DNA of 10,014 nt from an uncultured Trueperaceae bacterium (lineage in GTDB: Bacteria > Deinococcota > Deinococci > Deinococcales > Trueperaceae). Under the pieces are notes generated by a model. It was not told the origin of the DNA. It did not search any database and saw nothing but the letters and a program-made list of their open reading frames with translations. The DNA lies in contig CALCHY010000167.1 of assembly GCA_937907415.1 (NCBI GenBank), forward strand, positions 1 through 10,014, given 5' to 3'. Of the stretch, positions 1 through 6,530 are shown one piece after another. The first letter of the stretch is position 1; each line of letters opens with the position of its first letter. The translations under genes and the position numbers were made by a program.

Positions 1-1267
1 CGACGACCGCGCCCACGTCGGCCTCGTCGTGCGCTCCCGACAGGAACGTCGCCTCGAACTGGCTGGGCGGCCAGTAGACACCGCGCGCCAGCATGCCGCG
101 GAACCAGGCGCCGAAGGCGCGCGTGTCGCTGGCGGTGGCACTGGTCAGATCGTTTACCGGTCCGGGCGTGAAGAACATGGTGAGCATCGACCCGACGCGG
201 TTGACGGTCACTGGCACGCTGGCCGCGTCAGCTGCCTCGCGCAGGCCGCGCTCAAGCGCCGCTCCTAGACGCTCTAGGCGTGGGTACAGGTCGGCGTCGG
301 CATCCATGGCCTCGAGCGTGGCGTTGCCTGCCGCCATCGCCAGCGGGTTCCCCGACAGCGTTCCGGCCTGATACACGGGTCCCAGCGGGGCCACGAGTCG
401 CATCAGCTCGGAGCTGCCACCGTACGCACCTACTGGCAGGCCGCCGCCCACGATCTTCCCCCAACAGATCAGGTCGGGGTCTAGGCCGAGTCGTTCCACC
501 GCGCCGCCGCGCGCCAGTCGCAGCCCGGTCATCACTTCGTCCACTATGAGTAGCGCGCCCGCAGCGCGGGTGAGGCGGCGCACTGCGTCCAGGAACTCCG
601 GCCGCGGTTCCACCACGCCCATGTTGCCGGCAACGGGTTCGATGATCACGCAGGCGACCTCGGCGCCGTGCGCCTCGAACAGCCGCTCGAGCGCCGGCGT
701 GTCGTTGTAGGGCGCCACCAGCGTCAGGTCCGCCACTGCCGCTGGCACGCCGGCACTGCTCGGCACGCCGCCGGTGAGGGCGCCGGAGCCAGCTGCTACC
801 AGCAGCGAGTCGGCGTGGCCGTGGTAGTTGCCGGCGAACTTGATCACCTTGTCGCGCCCGGTGGCGCCGCGCGCGAGGCGGATGGCGCTCATTGTGGCCT
901 CGGTGCCGGAGTTCACGAAGCGCACCTGCTGGCAGCTCGGGTACCGCGACAGCAGCCGCTCCGCTAAGTCGACCTCTGGCGCCGTTGGCGCGCCGAAGCT
1001 GGTGCCCGCGTCGATGGCGGCGCGCAGCGCCGCGGTTACGCGCGGGTGCGCGTGCCCCAGGATGAGCGGACCCCAGGAACCCACCATGTCGACGTAGGCG
1101 TTGCCGTCCACGTCCCACACGCGGGCGCCTGCACCGCGCTGGAGGAAGCGGGGGGTGCCGCCCACTTGCCCGAAGGCGCGCACGGGCGAGTTAACGCCGC
1201 CCGGCGTAACCCGTTGGGCGCGCACGAACAGCTTCTGCGAGTTGAGGATACGTTCGTCGCTGTTCAT
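1..1267 (-). CDS. hemL: Glutamate-1-semialdehyde 2,1-aminomutase (3' end cut by window edge)
   Basis: PLP-dependent cytosolic enzyme that converts glutamate-1-semialdehyde to 5-aminolevulinate in the C5 branch of tetrapyrrole synthesis. I translated 422 residues from the ATG at 1267; the family is about 425-430 long, so only a few C-terminal residues are missing. Visible family blocks: TPGGVNSPVRAF at 21-32, VNSGTEATMSAIRLAR at 118-133 (phosphate-binding region), the NYHGHADSLL block from 147, DEVMTG at 243-248 with the PLP-pyridine Asp243, and GKIVGGGLPVGAYGG at 270-284 with the Schiff-base Lys271. AGTLSGNPLAMAAG lies at 301-314. The start overlaps the upstream oxidase stop as ATGA and has a strong Shine-Dalgarno (1273-1280), so the start is firm. 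It is the last visible gene of the operon although it acts at the start of the pathway. A minor oddity is Trp269 before the GK motif, where Leu is usual. Identification is near certain. Confidence 0.97.
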   Translation of the reverse strand, partial: MNSDERILNSQKLFVRAQRVTPGGVNSPVRAFGQVGGTPRFLQRGAGARVWDVDGNAYVDMVGSWGPLILGHAHPRVTAALRAAIDAGTSFGAPTAPEVDLAERLLSRYPSCQQVRFVNSGTEATMSAIRLARGATGRDKVIKFAGNYHGHADSLLVAAGSGALTGGVPSSAGVPAAVADLTLVAPYNDTPALERLFEAHGAEVACVIIEPVAGNMGVVEPRPEFLDAVRRLTRAAGALLIVDEVMTGLRLARGGAVERLGLDPDLICWGKIVGGGLPVGAYGGSSELMRLVAPLGPVYQAGTLSGNPLAMAAGNATLEAMDADADLYPRLERLGAALERGLREAADAASVPVTVNRVGSMLTMFFTPGPVNDLTSATASDTRAFGAWFRGMLARGVYWPPSQFEATFLSGAHDEADVGAVV

Positions 1268-2691
1268 GCGACATCACCTCGGTGCGTGGTTGCCGTGGGT
1301 GAGGTGCCGACGGCGCCTGCCAGCCTTCCGGCCAGCGCGCGGGCGTGCCCCACGCAGTCGGCCACGCCCACGCCGGCGACCACGTCGCCCGTCAGGTCTA
1401 GGCCGCCAACGGCATTGAGTTCGGCCTGGGCGGCTTGCATGGCGCTGGTGTGGCCCAGGCGGTACTGCGGGATGGCGTCGCGCCACCGCCGCGACCAGAC
1501 CGCGCGCGGCGCGGCCGTGATGCCAAGCGCCAGGCGCAGGTCGCGCTGCACGCTCGCCAGCGCGGCCGCGTCGCTCAGGTCGAGGAAGTCCGGGTCGCGG
1601 CGCCCGCCCGACAGCACGCGCAGTAGCGTCGTGCCTGCTGGCGCCTGCTCGGGGAAGAGGGTCGAGGTGAAGACCGTCCCCAGGCTGCGCGGCTCCTCGG
1701 CCGCCGCCACGAGGTAGCCGAAACCAGTGCGCTCGCTCGGGAGAGCGCTGACTGAGTAGGCGAGGGTGTGAACCATGACGTCGGCGTACACGACCTCGTT
1801 CAGGCGCCGCGCGGCGGCTGGGGCGAGTTGGGCGAGCAAGGCGGCGCTGACCGGTGCGGGCAAGGCAAGCGCCACCCGTGAGGCCGTTACGCGGTCGCCG
1901 CGGTCGAGTTCAAGCTCGAAGCCGGCCCCTGCACGGCGCAGCGCGCGCACGCCGCTGCCGACCACGAGCCGGTCGCCCAGGGTGGTAGCCAGCGCCGCGC
2001 TCAGGCGCTGTGTGCCGCCCGCGAGGGTCAGCATGCTACTGCGCCCCACGCTAGCGGCGCTGGGCGCCGCGCGGTTGCGTCGAGCTGCCGCAGCCTGGCG
2101 CAGCGCTCCGCGCAGCAGCGAGCCGTGCTCGCGCTCGAGCGCCTTGAGGCGCGGGAAGAGGGCGTCGGCGCTCACCTCGGTGGCGACACCGGCGGAGATG
2201 CCCGCCACCAGCGGGTCTGCGAAGCGCGCGGCCAGTGCGCGGCCGAAGCGCCGCGCCATGAAGTCGAACACGCTCTCCTCCCCGCGGGCGCGCGGCACTA
2301 GCGGTTCTGCGAGGGCGCGCAGTTTGGCGCTCGGGGGTAGCAGTTGGCTGCGGACGAGTGCGGGTGGGCTGCCGGGGAGCGCTTGCAGGCGCCCGTCGGC
2401 GTAGAGGTAGCGGCGCCGCGCTGCGGGCGCTCCGTAGCGCACCTCGTCGTCGAGCCCCAATGCGGCGATGAGCGCGCGCAGGTCGGGCGAGTTGGCCACG
2501 AAGCTGGCGGGGCCCCAGTCGACGACGTGTCCTGCGTCGCTGATGCCGCTCACCTTTCCACCCGGCTCGACTTCGCGTTCAAAGACGGCCACGCGCAGCG
2601 CGGGCACGTGATGTCCTAGCCAGAATGCCGTGGTCATGCCAGCGACGCCGCCGCCGACGATAGCGACGTCGAGGGATGTTGTCAGCGGCAT
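1264..2691 (-). CDS. hemY: Protoporphyrinogen oxidase, FAD-dependent (HemY/HemG/PgoX type)
   Basis: Six-electron oxidation of protoporphyrinogen IX to protoporphyrin IX with O2 as acceptor, usually membrane-associated. With the ATG at 2691 the protein has 475 residues, normal for the family. The N-terminus is a Rossmann dinucleotide fold: DVAIVGGGVAG at 8-18 with Gly13-Gly15-Gly18, then Glu38 at the end of strand 2 for the FAD ribose and EPGGKV at 42-47. The C-terminus has the closing FAD motif GDVVAGVGVADCVGHARA starting near 435, as expected for this family. An in-frame ATG at 2715 would add eight residues and overlap hemH by 14 bases. I prefer 2691 because the fold begins right after it, but neither start has a clear Shine-Dalgarno. 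The 3' end overlaps hemL as ATGA. The related coproporphyrinogen oxidase CgoX of Gram-positives is an alternative, but the neighbouring hemF argues for the protoporphyrin route. This is not the flavodoxin-like E. coli HemG. Confidence 0.92.
   Translation of the reverse strand: MPLTTSLDVAIVGGGVAGMTTAFWLGHHVPALRVAVFEREVEPGGKVSGISDAGHVVDWGPASFVANSPDLRALIAALGLDDEVRYGAPAARRRYLYADGRLQALPGSPPALVRSQLLPPSAKLRALAEPLVPRARGEESVFDFMARRFGRALAARFADPLVAGISAGVATEVSADALFPRLKALEREHGSLLRGALRQAAAARRNRAAPSAASVGRSSMLTLAGGTQRLSAALATTLGDRLVVGSGVRALRRAGAGFELELDRGDRVTASRVALALPAPVSAALLAQLAPAAARRLNEVVYADVMVHTLAYSVSALPSERTGFGYLVAAAEEPRSLGTVFTSTLFPEQAPAGTTLLRVLSGGRRDPDFLDLSDAAALASVQRDLRLALGITAAPRAVWSRRWRDAIPQYRLGHTSAMQAAQAELNAVGGLDLTGDVVAGVGVADCVGHARALAGRLAGAVGTSPTATTHRGDVA
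1273..1280 (-). promoter_or_regulatory. Shine-Dalgarno of hemL
   Basis: The minus strand reads GAGGTGAT, an eight-base match to the 16S anti-Shine-Dalgarno region, five bases before the ATG at 1267. It lies inside the last codons of the upstream oxidase gene and fixes the hemL start. It is one of the strongest ribosome sites in the operon, so hemL may be translated well despite its distal position. Confidence 0.75.
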
Positions 2692-2701
2692 GCGGAGCGG
2701 T

Positions 2702-3829
2702 TCAGGCGTTCTCATTGAAGCGCTTGTTGTCGGGGTGAGCGCTCACGTTGGTGCGGCGGTATGGGGCCACCGGCTCGAGGATGTTACGGCACTGCGGGTT
2801 GACGCAACCGGGGCAACGTAGGCCGTACTGCAGGCTGCACGCCTCACCGCTGGCGAGGTGCTCGGCGACGATGGCGGCGAGCGCGTCCTGGAAGAGCGGC
2901 AGGTCGTTGAGTGCCGGCGCGCGCCGGTACTCGGTGATGCCCGCCTTGTGAGCTAGCTCGCCGTACTCGATGTCGAGCTCGTGCAGCGTCTCGATGTGGT
3001 CGGAGGTGAAGGCGATGGGTACCACTAGCACGCGGCGGCGCTTCTTGGCGCCGAGCTGCTCTATCACGGATTCGGTGGAGGGCCCGAGCCACGGCACCGG
3101 CCCCACCGACGACTGGTAGGCGAGCAGGTGCTCGTTGCCGTAGCCGAGGCGGCTCATGACCTCGTGCACGCTTGCGCCCACCTCGAGCGGGTAGGCGTCG
3201 CCGCGGTTGATGATGCCTAGCGGCAGGCTGTGGGCGCTGAAGAGGATCAGCACGTCGCCCTGGTCTGCGGGAGCGAACTGCTCTAGGCCCTGGCGCACGG
3301 TGGTGGCCATGGCCTCAATGAATAGCTCGTGGGTGGGCCAGCGGTCGATGACGCTCCAGTCGAAGGCGTTCTGCAGGCCGACGCGGCGTGCGGCGCGCCA
3401 CAGCTCGTTGAGGCTGCTGCCGGTGGTGGCGCAGCTGAACTGGGGGTACTGGGTGAACGCCACGGCGCGCTTCACGCCGTCGGCGGCCATCTGCTGGAGG
3501 GCAGTCTCGCTCGACGGCTCGGCGTAGCGAAACGCCACGTACGGCTTGTGGGGGGCCGTCTCGGGGGAGAGGCGGTCGAGGCGCTCGCACATGCCGCGAC
3601 CCTGTAGCTCCGTCCAGTGCAGGATCGGGCTGCCGCCGCCGATGTCGCTGTAGTTGCGTTCCACCGAGGCTGTGCGCCTTTTTGCGATGAACGGTCCGAG
3701 GATCGATTGGAACGGCAGCTGGATGATCTCGCGATCGGCGAACAGCTCGAGTAGGAATGGGCGAACTTCGCTGAGTTCCTTGGGGCCGCCGAGGTTGAGC
3801 ATGACGACGCCGGTGGGGGGTCGGTTCAT
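2702..3829 (-). CDS. hemH: Ferrochelatase, [2Fe-2S] eukaryote-like type
   Basis: Inserts Fe(II) into protoporphyrin IX, the last step of protoheme synthesis. From the ATG at 3829 the protein has 375 residues and begins with MNRPPTGVVMLNLGGP, the usual family opening. An upstream in-frame GTG at 3868 would give 388 residues. Neither start has a good ribosome site, so the start is uncertain. Numbering from the ATG, the metal-insertion His200 is in FSAHSLP and the acidic Glu280 is in AFTSDHIETLHELDIEY. Long stretches match what I remember of human ferrochelatase: APHK..Y..FRY, FTQYPQFSCATTGSSLN, STIDRWPTH-like SVIDRWPTH, and VGPVPWLGP. The C-terminal tail holds RCPGCVNPQCRNI with Cys339, Cys342 and Cys347. 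Together with Cys133 in QFSC these match the four ligands of the human [2Fe-2S] cluster. There is no mitochondrial-type presequence and no transmembrane anchor. It sits between hemF and the oxidase. Confidence 0.97.
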   Translation of the reverse strand: MNRPPTGVVMLNLGGPKELSEVRPFLLELFADREIIQLPFQSILGPFIAKRRTASVERNYSDIGGGSPILHWTELQGRGMCERLDRLSPETAPHKPYVAFRYAEPSSETALQQMAADGVKRAVAFTQYPQFSCATTGSSLNELWRAARRVGLQNAFDWSVIDRWPTHELFIEAMATTVRQGLEQFAPADQGDVLILFSAHSLPLGIINRGDAYPLEVGASVHEVMSRLGYGNEHLLAYQSSVGPVPWLGPSTESVIEQLGAKKRRRVLVVPIAFTSDHIETLHELDIEYGELAHKAGITEYRRAPALNDLPLFQDALAAIVAEHLASGEACSLQYGLRCPGCVNPQCRNILEPVAPYRRTNVSAHPDNKRFNENA

Positions 3830-3878
3830 GGGAGGAAGGCTACCGGCTCCCTCGCCGGCATGCGTCACAGAACTGTCA
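3830..3878 (-). other. hemF-hemH intercistronic spacer with possible hairpins
   Basis: If hemH starts at the ATG at 3829, these 49 bases are the longest non-coding gap in the window. On the transcript, CCGGC (3858-3854) can pair with GCCGG (3847-3843) around a GAGGGA loop. A competing pairing joins GGGAG (3851-3847) to CTCCC (3834-3830) just before the ATG and would hide the purine-rich segment. That segment is about 17 bases from the ATG, too far for a standard Shine-Dalgarno. If the GTG at 3868 is used, most of this is coding and the pairing is likely chance in G+C-rich DNA. Confidence 0.25.
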
Positions 3879-4778
3879 TTAGGACCGATTCCGAAGTACG
3901 TCCAGGAGGCGCTCTTCTGGGCTGCCGGGCTCTGGCGCCGCGTCGAACGCCCACTGCGCGGTGGGGGGCATGCTCATGAGGATCGCCTCGATGTCGCCGC
4001 TGGTCTGCAGTCCGAAGAGGGTGCCGCGGTCGTAGACGAGGTTGAACTCCACGTAGCGGCCGCGGCGTAGCAACTGCCAGCGTCGTTCCCGCTCGCCGTA
4101 CGGCGTGGCGTGGCGGCGCTCCACCAGCGGCGCGTAGGCGCGCTCCAGCGTCTCGATGCCATCGGCCACGAACGCCAGTGCGGGTTCGAAGTCGGCGTCG
4201 CCTGCTCGCAGCTCGTCGAAGAAGATGCCGCCCACCCCGCGTCGCTCACCGCGGTGCTTGATGTAGAAGTAGTCGTCGCAGGCGCGCCGCAGGCCGTCGT
4301 AATCCAGGTCGTGGCGTCGGCACTGCAGCTCCAGCACGTGGTGGAAGTGCGTGACGTCCTCCTCGAAAAGGTAATGGGGAGTCAGGTCGGCGCCCCCGCC
4401 GAACCAGGCGATGTCGCCCGACTCGAAGTAGCGGTAGTTGGCGTGGAACGAGGGGGCGTAGGGGTTGAGAGGGTGCACCACGATGCTCAGACCGGTGGCG
4501 TAGAACGGCCGCCCCAGCGCCGCGGGGTGCTTGGCGGCCAGGCTGGGCGGCACGCTGGCGCCGTGAACCGCCGACACGTTAACGCCCGCGCGTTCGAACA
4601 CCGCGCCGTCGGCCAGCACGCGCGCCGCGCCGCCACCGCCGCCTGGCCGTTGCCAGCTGCGGCCGCCGAAGGCCGCGCTCGGCTCGAGCGCTTCCAGCGC
4701 GGCGATCATGCGCGCCTGTCCAGCCAGCATCAGCTGATGGACGCGCCCTCGGCGCTCCGTCTCGCCGGTGCCGGTCAC
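3879..4778 (-). CDS. hemF: Oxygen-dependent coproporphyrinogen III oxidase
   Basis: Oxidative decarboxylation of two propionates of coproporphyrinogen III to vinyls, giving protoporphyrinogen IX with O2. The protein has 299 residues, the same length as E. coli HemF. Family blocks visible in order: the WQRPGGGGG segment at 42-50, FERAGVNVSAVHG at 61-73, GLSIVVHPLNP at 96-106 with His102, FHANYRYF at 111-118 with the catalytic-type His112, WFGGGADLTPHYLFEED at 125-141, HFHH at 144-147, IKHRGERRGVGGIFFDEL at 173-190 with His175, and RGRYVEFNLVYDRGTLFGLQ at 239-258. The four conserved histidines are therefore present. The start is a GTG overlapping the hemE stop (GTGA) with no visible Shine-Dalgarno, suggesting translation depends on termination of hemE. 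The anaerobic enzyme (HemN) is not encoded here, which ties this operon to aerobic growth. Confidence 0.97.
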   Translation of the reverse strand: MTGTGETERRGRVHQLMLAGQARMIAALEALEPSAAFGGRSWQRPGGGGGAARVLADGAVFERAGVNVSAVHGASVPPSLAAKHPAALGRPFYATGLSIVVHPLNPYAPSFHANYRYFESGDIAWFGGGADLTPHYLFEEDVTHFHHVLELQCRRHDLDYDGLRRACDDYFYIKHRGERRGVGGIFFDELRAGDADFEPALAFVADGIETLERAYAPLVERRHATPYGERERRWQLLRRGRYVEFNLVYDRGTLFGLQTSGDIEAILMSMPPTAQWAFDAAPEPGSPEERLLDVLRNRS

Positions 4779-5809
4779 GCTGGCGCCGCGCTGGCGTTCG
4801 GCGCGTGCTGGTGGCGTTCGTAGTCGTGAACGAGGTCGACTAGGAACTCAACCGTGGCGGGGTCGGTGGTGGGCATGATGCCGTGGCCGAGGTTGAAGAT
4901 GTGCGGCCCGACGGCGCCCGCGGCCAACACGCGTTCTGCGGCCCGCCGGAGCACGTCGCGCGGCGCGAGGAGCATGGCCGGGTCGAGGTTCCCTTGCAGC
5001 GTCGTGGCGCTCAACGCGCGGCGCGCGTCCGTTAGAGAGCGGCGCCAGTCGACGCTCACGATGTCGATGGGCAAGCGCGCGATCTGCGCGTCCAGATGCT
5101 GCGAGGCGACGGCGAAGTAGATGCGTGGCGCGCCCGTTACCGCCTCCAGCACCCGAGCGACGTACGGGGCGCCGAACTCGGCGAACGTCTCGGCGTCGTG
5201 CAAGCCAGCCCACGAGTCGAACAGTTGCACTGCTTGCGCGCCGGCGGCCACCTGACTGTTCAGGTAGGCGATGGTCTGGGCGGTGAGCTTGTCGAGCAGC
5301 GCGTGAGCGGCGCGGGGCTGCTGTCGCAGGAACGCCCTGAACGTGGCGAAGTCCTTGGAGCCTCCGCCCTCAATCAAGTAGGTGGCGAGGGTGAGTGGTG
5401 CGCCAGCGAAGCCGATCAGCGGCAGGTCGGTGGCGGCGCGGACGAGGCGGATGGCGTCGGGCACGAACGGCGCGATCTCGTCCGGGTGCGGCAGGTGCAG
5501 GGCGTCCACCTGGGCGCGGCTGCGGATGGGTTCCTCGATCACGGGTCCGGGGCGGAAGTCGATTCGCAGCCCCATGCTCGGCAGCGGCGTCATGATGTCC
5601 TGGAACAGGATGGCGGCGTCGAGCGGGTAGCGGCGCGTAGGTTGCAGCGTCACCTCGCACGCCAACTCCGGCGTGCTGCAGAGCGTCCAGAACGAGTGGC
5701 GCTCCTTGAGCGCACGGTACTCGGGCAGGTGCCGGCCCGCCTGGCGCATGATCCAGATCGGCGCCCGGCTAGTGTAGCCGCCGCGGGCGGCTTCAAGGAA
5801 CAGGCTCAT
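4775..5809 (-). CDS. hemE: Uroporphyrinogen III decarboxylase
   Basis: Cofactor-free cytosolic decarboxylation of the four acetates of uroporphyrinogen III to give coproporphyrinogen III. It has 344 residues, within the usual 340-355. The signature APIWIMRQAGRHLPEYR is at 16-32 with Arg22 and Arg26, which correspond to human Arg37 and Arg41. LDAAILFQDI at 63-72 supplies the catalytic Asp71 (human Asp86 at the same offset). GFAGAPLTLATYLIEGGGSK is at 133-152 with active-site Tyr144, and FNLGHGIMPTTDP near the C-terminus holds the conserved His. The open frame extends upstream, but the ATG at 5809 is preceded by a clear GGAGG and lies four bases after the response-regulator stop, so this start is chosen. 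The 3' end overlaps hemF by four bases. A small variation is His27 in the signature where Tyr is common. Confidence 0.97.
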   Translation of the reverse strand: MSLFLEAARGGYTSRAPIWIMRQAGRHLPEYRALKERHSFWTLCSTPELACEVTLQPTRRYPLDAAILFQDIMTPLPSMGLRIDFRPGPVIEEPIRSRAQVDALHLPHPDEIAPFVPDAIRLVRAATDLPLIGFAGAPLTLATYLIEGGGSKDFATFRAFLRQQPRAAHALLDKLTAQTIAYLNSQVAAGAQAVQLFDSWAGLHDAETFAEFGAPYVARVLEAVTGAPRIYFAVASQHLDAQIARLPIDIVSVDWRRSLTDARRALSATTLQGNLDPAMLLAPRDVLRRAAERVLAAGAVGPHIFNLGHGIMPTTDPATVEFLVDLVHDYERHQHAPNASAAPA

Positions 5810-5813
5810 CGAT

Positions 5814-6530
5814 TCAATCCTCCATGAAGCTGGTGTCGCGAGGTTCGGGCGTGAAGCGGTAACCCACGCCCCAGACGGTATGGAAAAAGATGGGGTTGGC
5901 GGCATCGGGTTCGAAGTGGCGCCGCAGGCGCATTACGAAGTTGTCAATGGTGCGACTACTGGGGAAGATGTCGTTGCCCCACACGGCGTCGAGGATGTCG
6001 TCGCGGCTCACTACCTCGTTGGCACGACGCGCCAACAGCCGCAGGATGCCAACCTCGCGCTCGCTCAGCACCGCCTCGCCCCCCTGCGCCAGGCGCACCG
6101 TCCAGGCGCGCAAGTCGACCTCATGCCCGCCGAACTCGAGGCGTGCTACCGCGGTGCGGAGCGCGCCGCTGCGGTCTAGTAGCTTGCGCACGCGCAGCAG
6201 GAACTCGGGGAGGTGGAAAGGCTTGGCGAGGTAGTCGTCGCCGCCCGCCTCCAGCCCCTCGACTCGCTCCTCCGGTCGGCCCTTGGCGGAGAGGAAGAGG
6301 ACAAGGGTGTCGTCGCCGTCGGCGCGCCGCTCGCGGCAGAGAGTGTAGCCGTCCTTGTGCGGCAGCATCACGTCGAGCACCACCAGATCGGGGGCCTGGT
6401 CGCGCCAGGCGCCTTCTCCCTGGCGGCCGTCACCAACGCGCGTTACTGCGTGGCCCTCGGCCTCGAGGTTGTCGGCCAGCACTGAGGCGATGGCGGGTTC
6501 GTCCTCGATTATCAGTACCTTCGCGCCCAT
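5814..6530 (-). CDS. OmpR/PhoB-family response regulator, in the hem operon
   Basis: Two-component DNA-binding regulator, 238 residues from the ATG at 6530. The receiver domain (about 3-115) has the acidic pair Glu9-Asp10, phospho-acceptor Asp53 in LVVLDVMLPHKDG, switch Ser81 and Lys103 in DYLAKPF. The winged-helix domain (about 128-230) has LSEREVGILRLLARRANEVVS, then SRTIDNFVMRLRRHFE as the recognition helix region and HTVWGVGYRF as the wing. All key residues are intact, so it should be phosphorylated, presumably by the kinase encoded just upstream. The kinase stop and this ATG overlap as TGATG, and AGAGG at 6540-6544 is nine bases upstream. A GTG one codon earlier is also possible. Its targets are not visible; control of the hem operon promoter, which must lie outside the window, is inferred from position only. 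No specific named ortholog is recognised. Confidence 0.94.
   Translation of the reverse strand: MGAKVLIIEDEPAIASVLADNLEAEGHAVTRVGDGRQGEGAWRDQAPDLVVLDVMLPHKDGYTLCRERRADGDDTLVLFLSAKGRPEERVEGLEAGGDDYLAKPFHLPEFLLRVRKLLDRSGALRTAVARLEFGGHEVDLRAWTVRLAQGGEAVLSEREVGILRLLARRANEVVSRDDILDAVWGNDIFPSSRTIDNFVMRLRRHFEPDAANPIFFHTVWGVGYRFTPEPRDTSFMED
5819..5823 (-). promoter_or_regulatory. Shine-Dalgarno deciding the hemE start
   Basis: The minus strand reads GGAGG nine bases before the ATG at 5809, within the last codons of the response-regulator gene. It rules out the longer upstream open frame, which would run 32 residues deep into the regulator gene. Confidence 0.75.

Noticed and set aside
252..1118. Minus-strand open frame of 288 codons inside hemL
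   Set aside because: It is a different frame of hemL, extremely Arg/Gly-rich; the hemL frame carries all PLP-enzyme motifs.
2702..2760. Cys-Pro heme-regulatory motif in the hemH product
   Set aside because: The Cys-Pro in the ferrochelatase tail is part of the CPGCVNPQC cluster motif, so a separate heme-sensing role is not needed to explain it.
3843..3858. CCGGC/GCCGG hairpin as a transcription terminator between hemF and hemH
   Set aside because: The stem is only five or six pairs and no T-run follows on the minus strand, so it does not look like an intrinsic terminator.
4110..4823. Plus-strand open frame of 237 codons opposite hemF
   Set aside because: Antisense shadow of hemF codons; Val/Ala-rich with no recognisable motif.
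5096..5827. Long plus-strand open frame of 243 codons opposite hemE
   Set aside because: It lies wholly antisense to a gene with full family motifs, has biased composition and resembles no family. In very G+C-rich DNA, antisense frames stay open by chance.
5810..5905. 32-residue N-terminal extension of hemE
   Set aside because: It would run inside the response-regulator gene. The ATG at 5809 follows a clear GGAGG and gives the normal family length.
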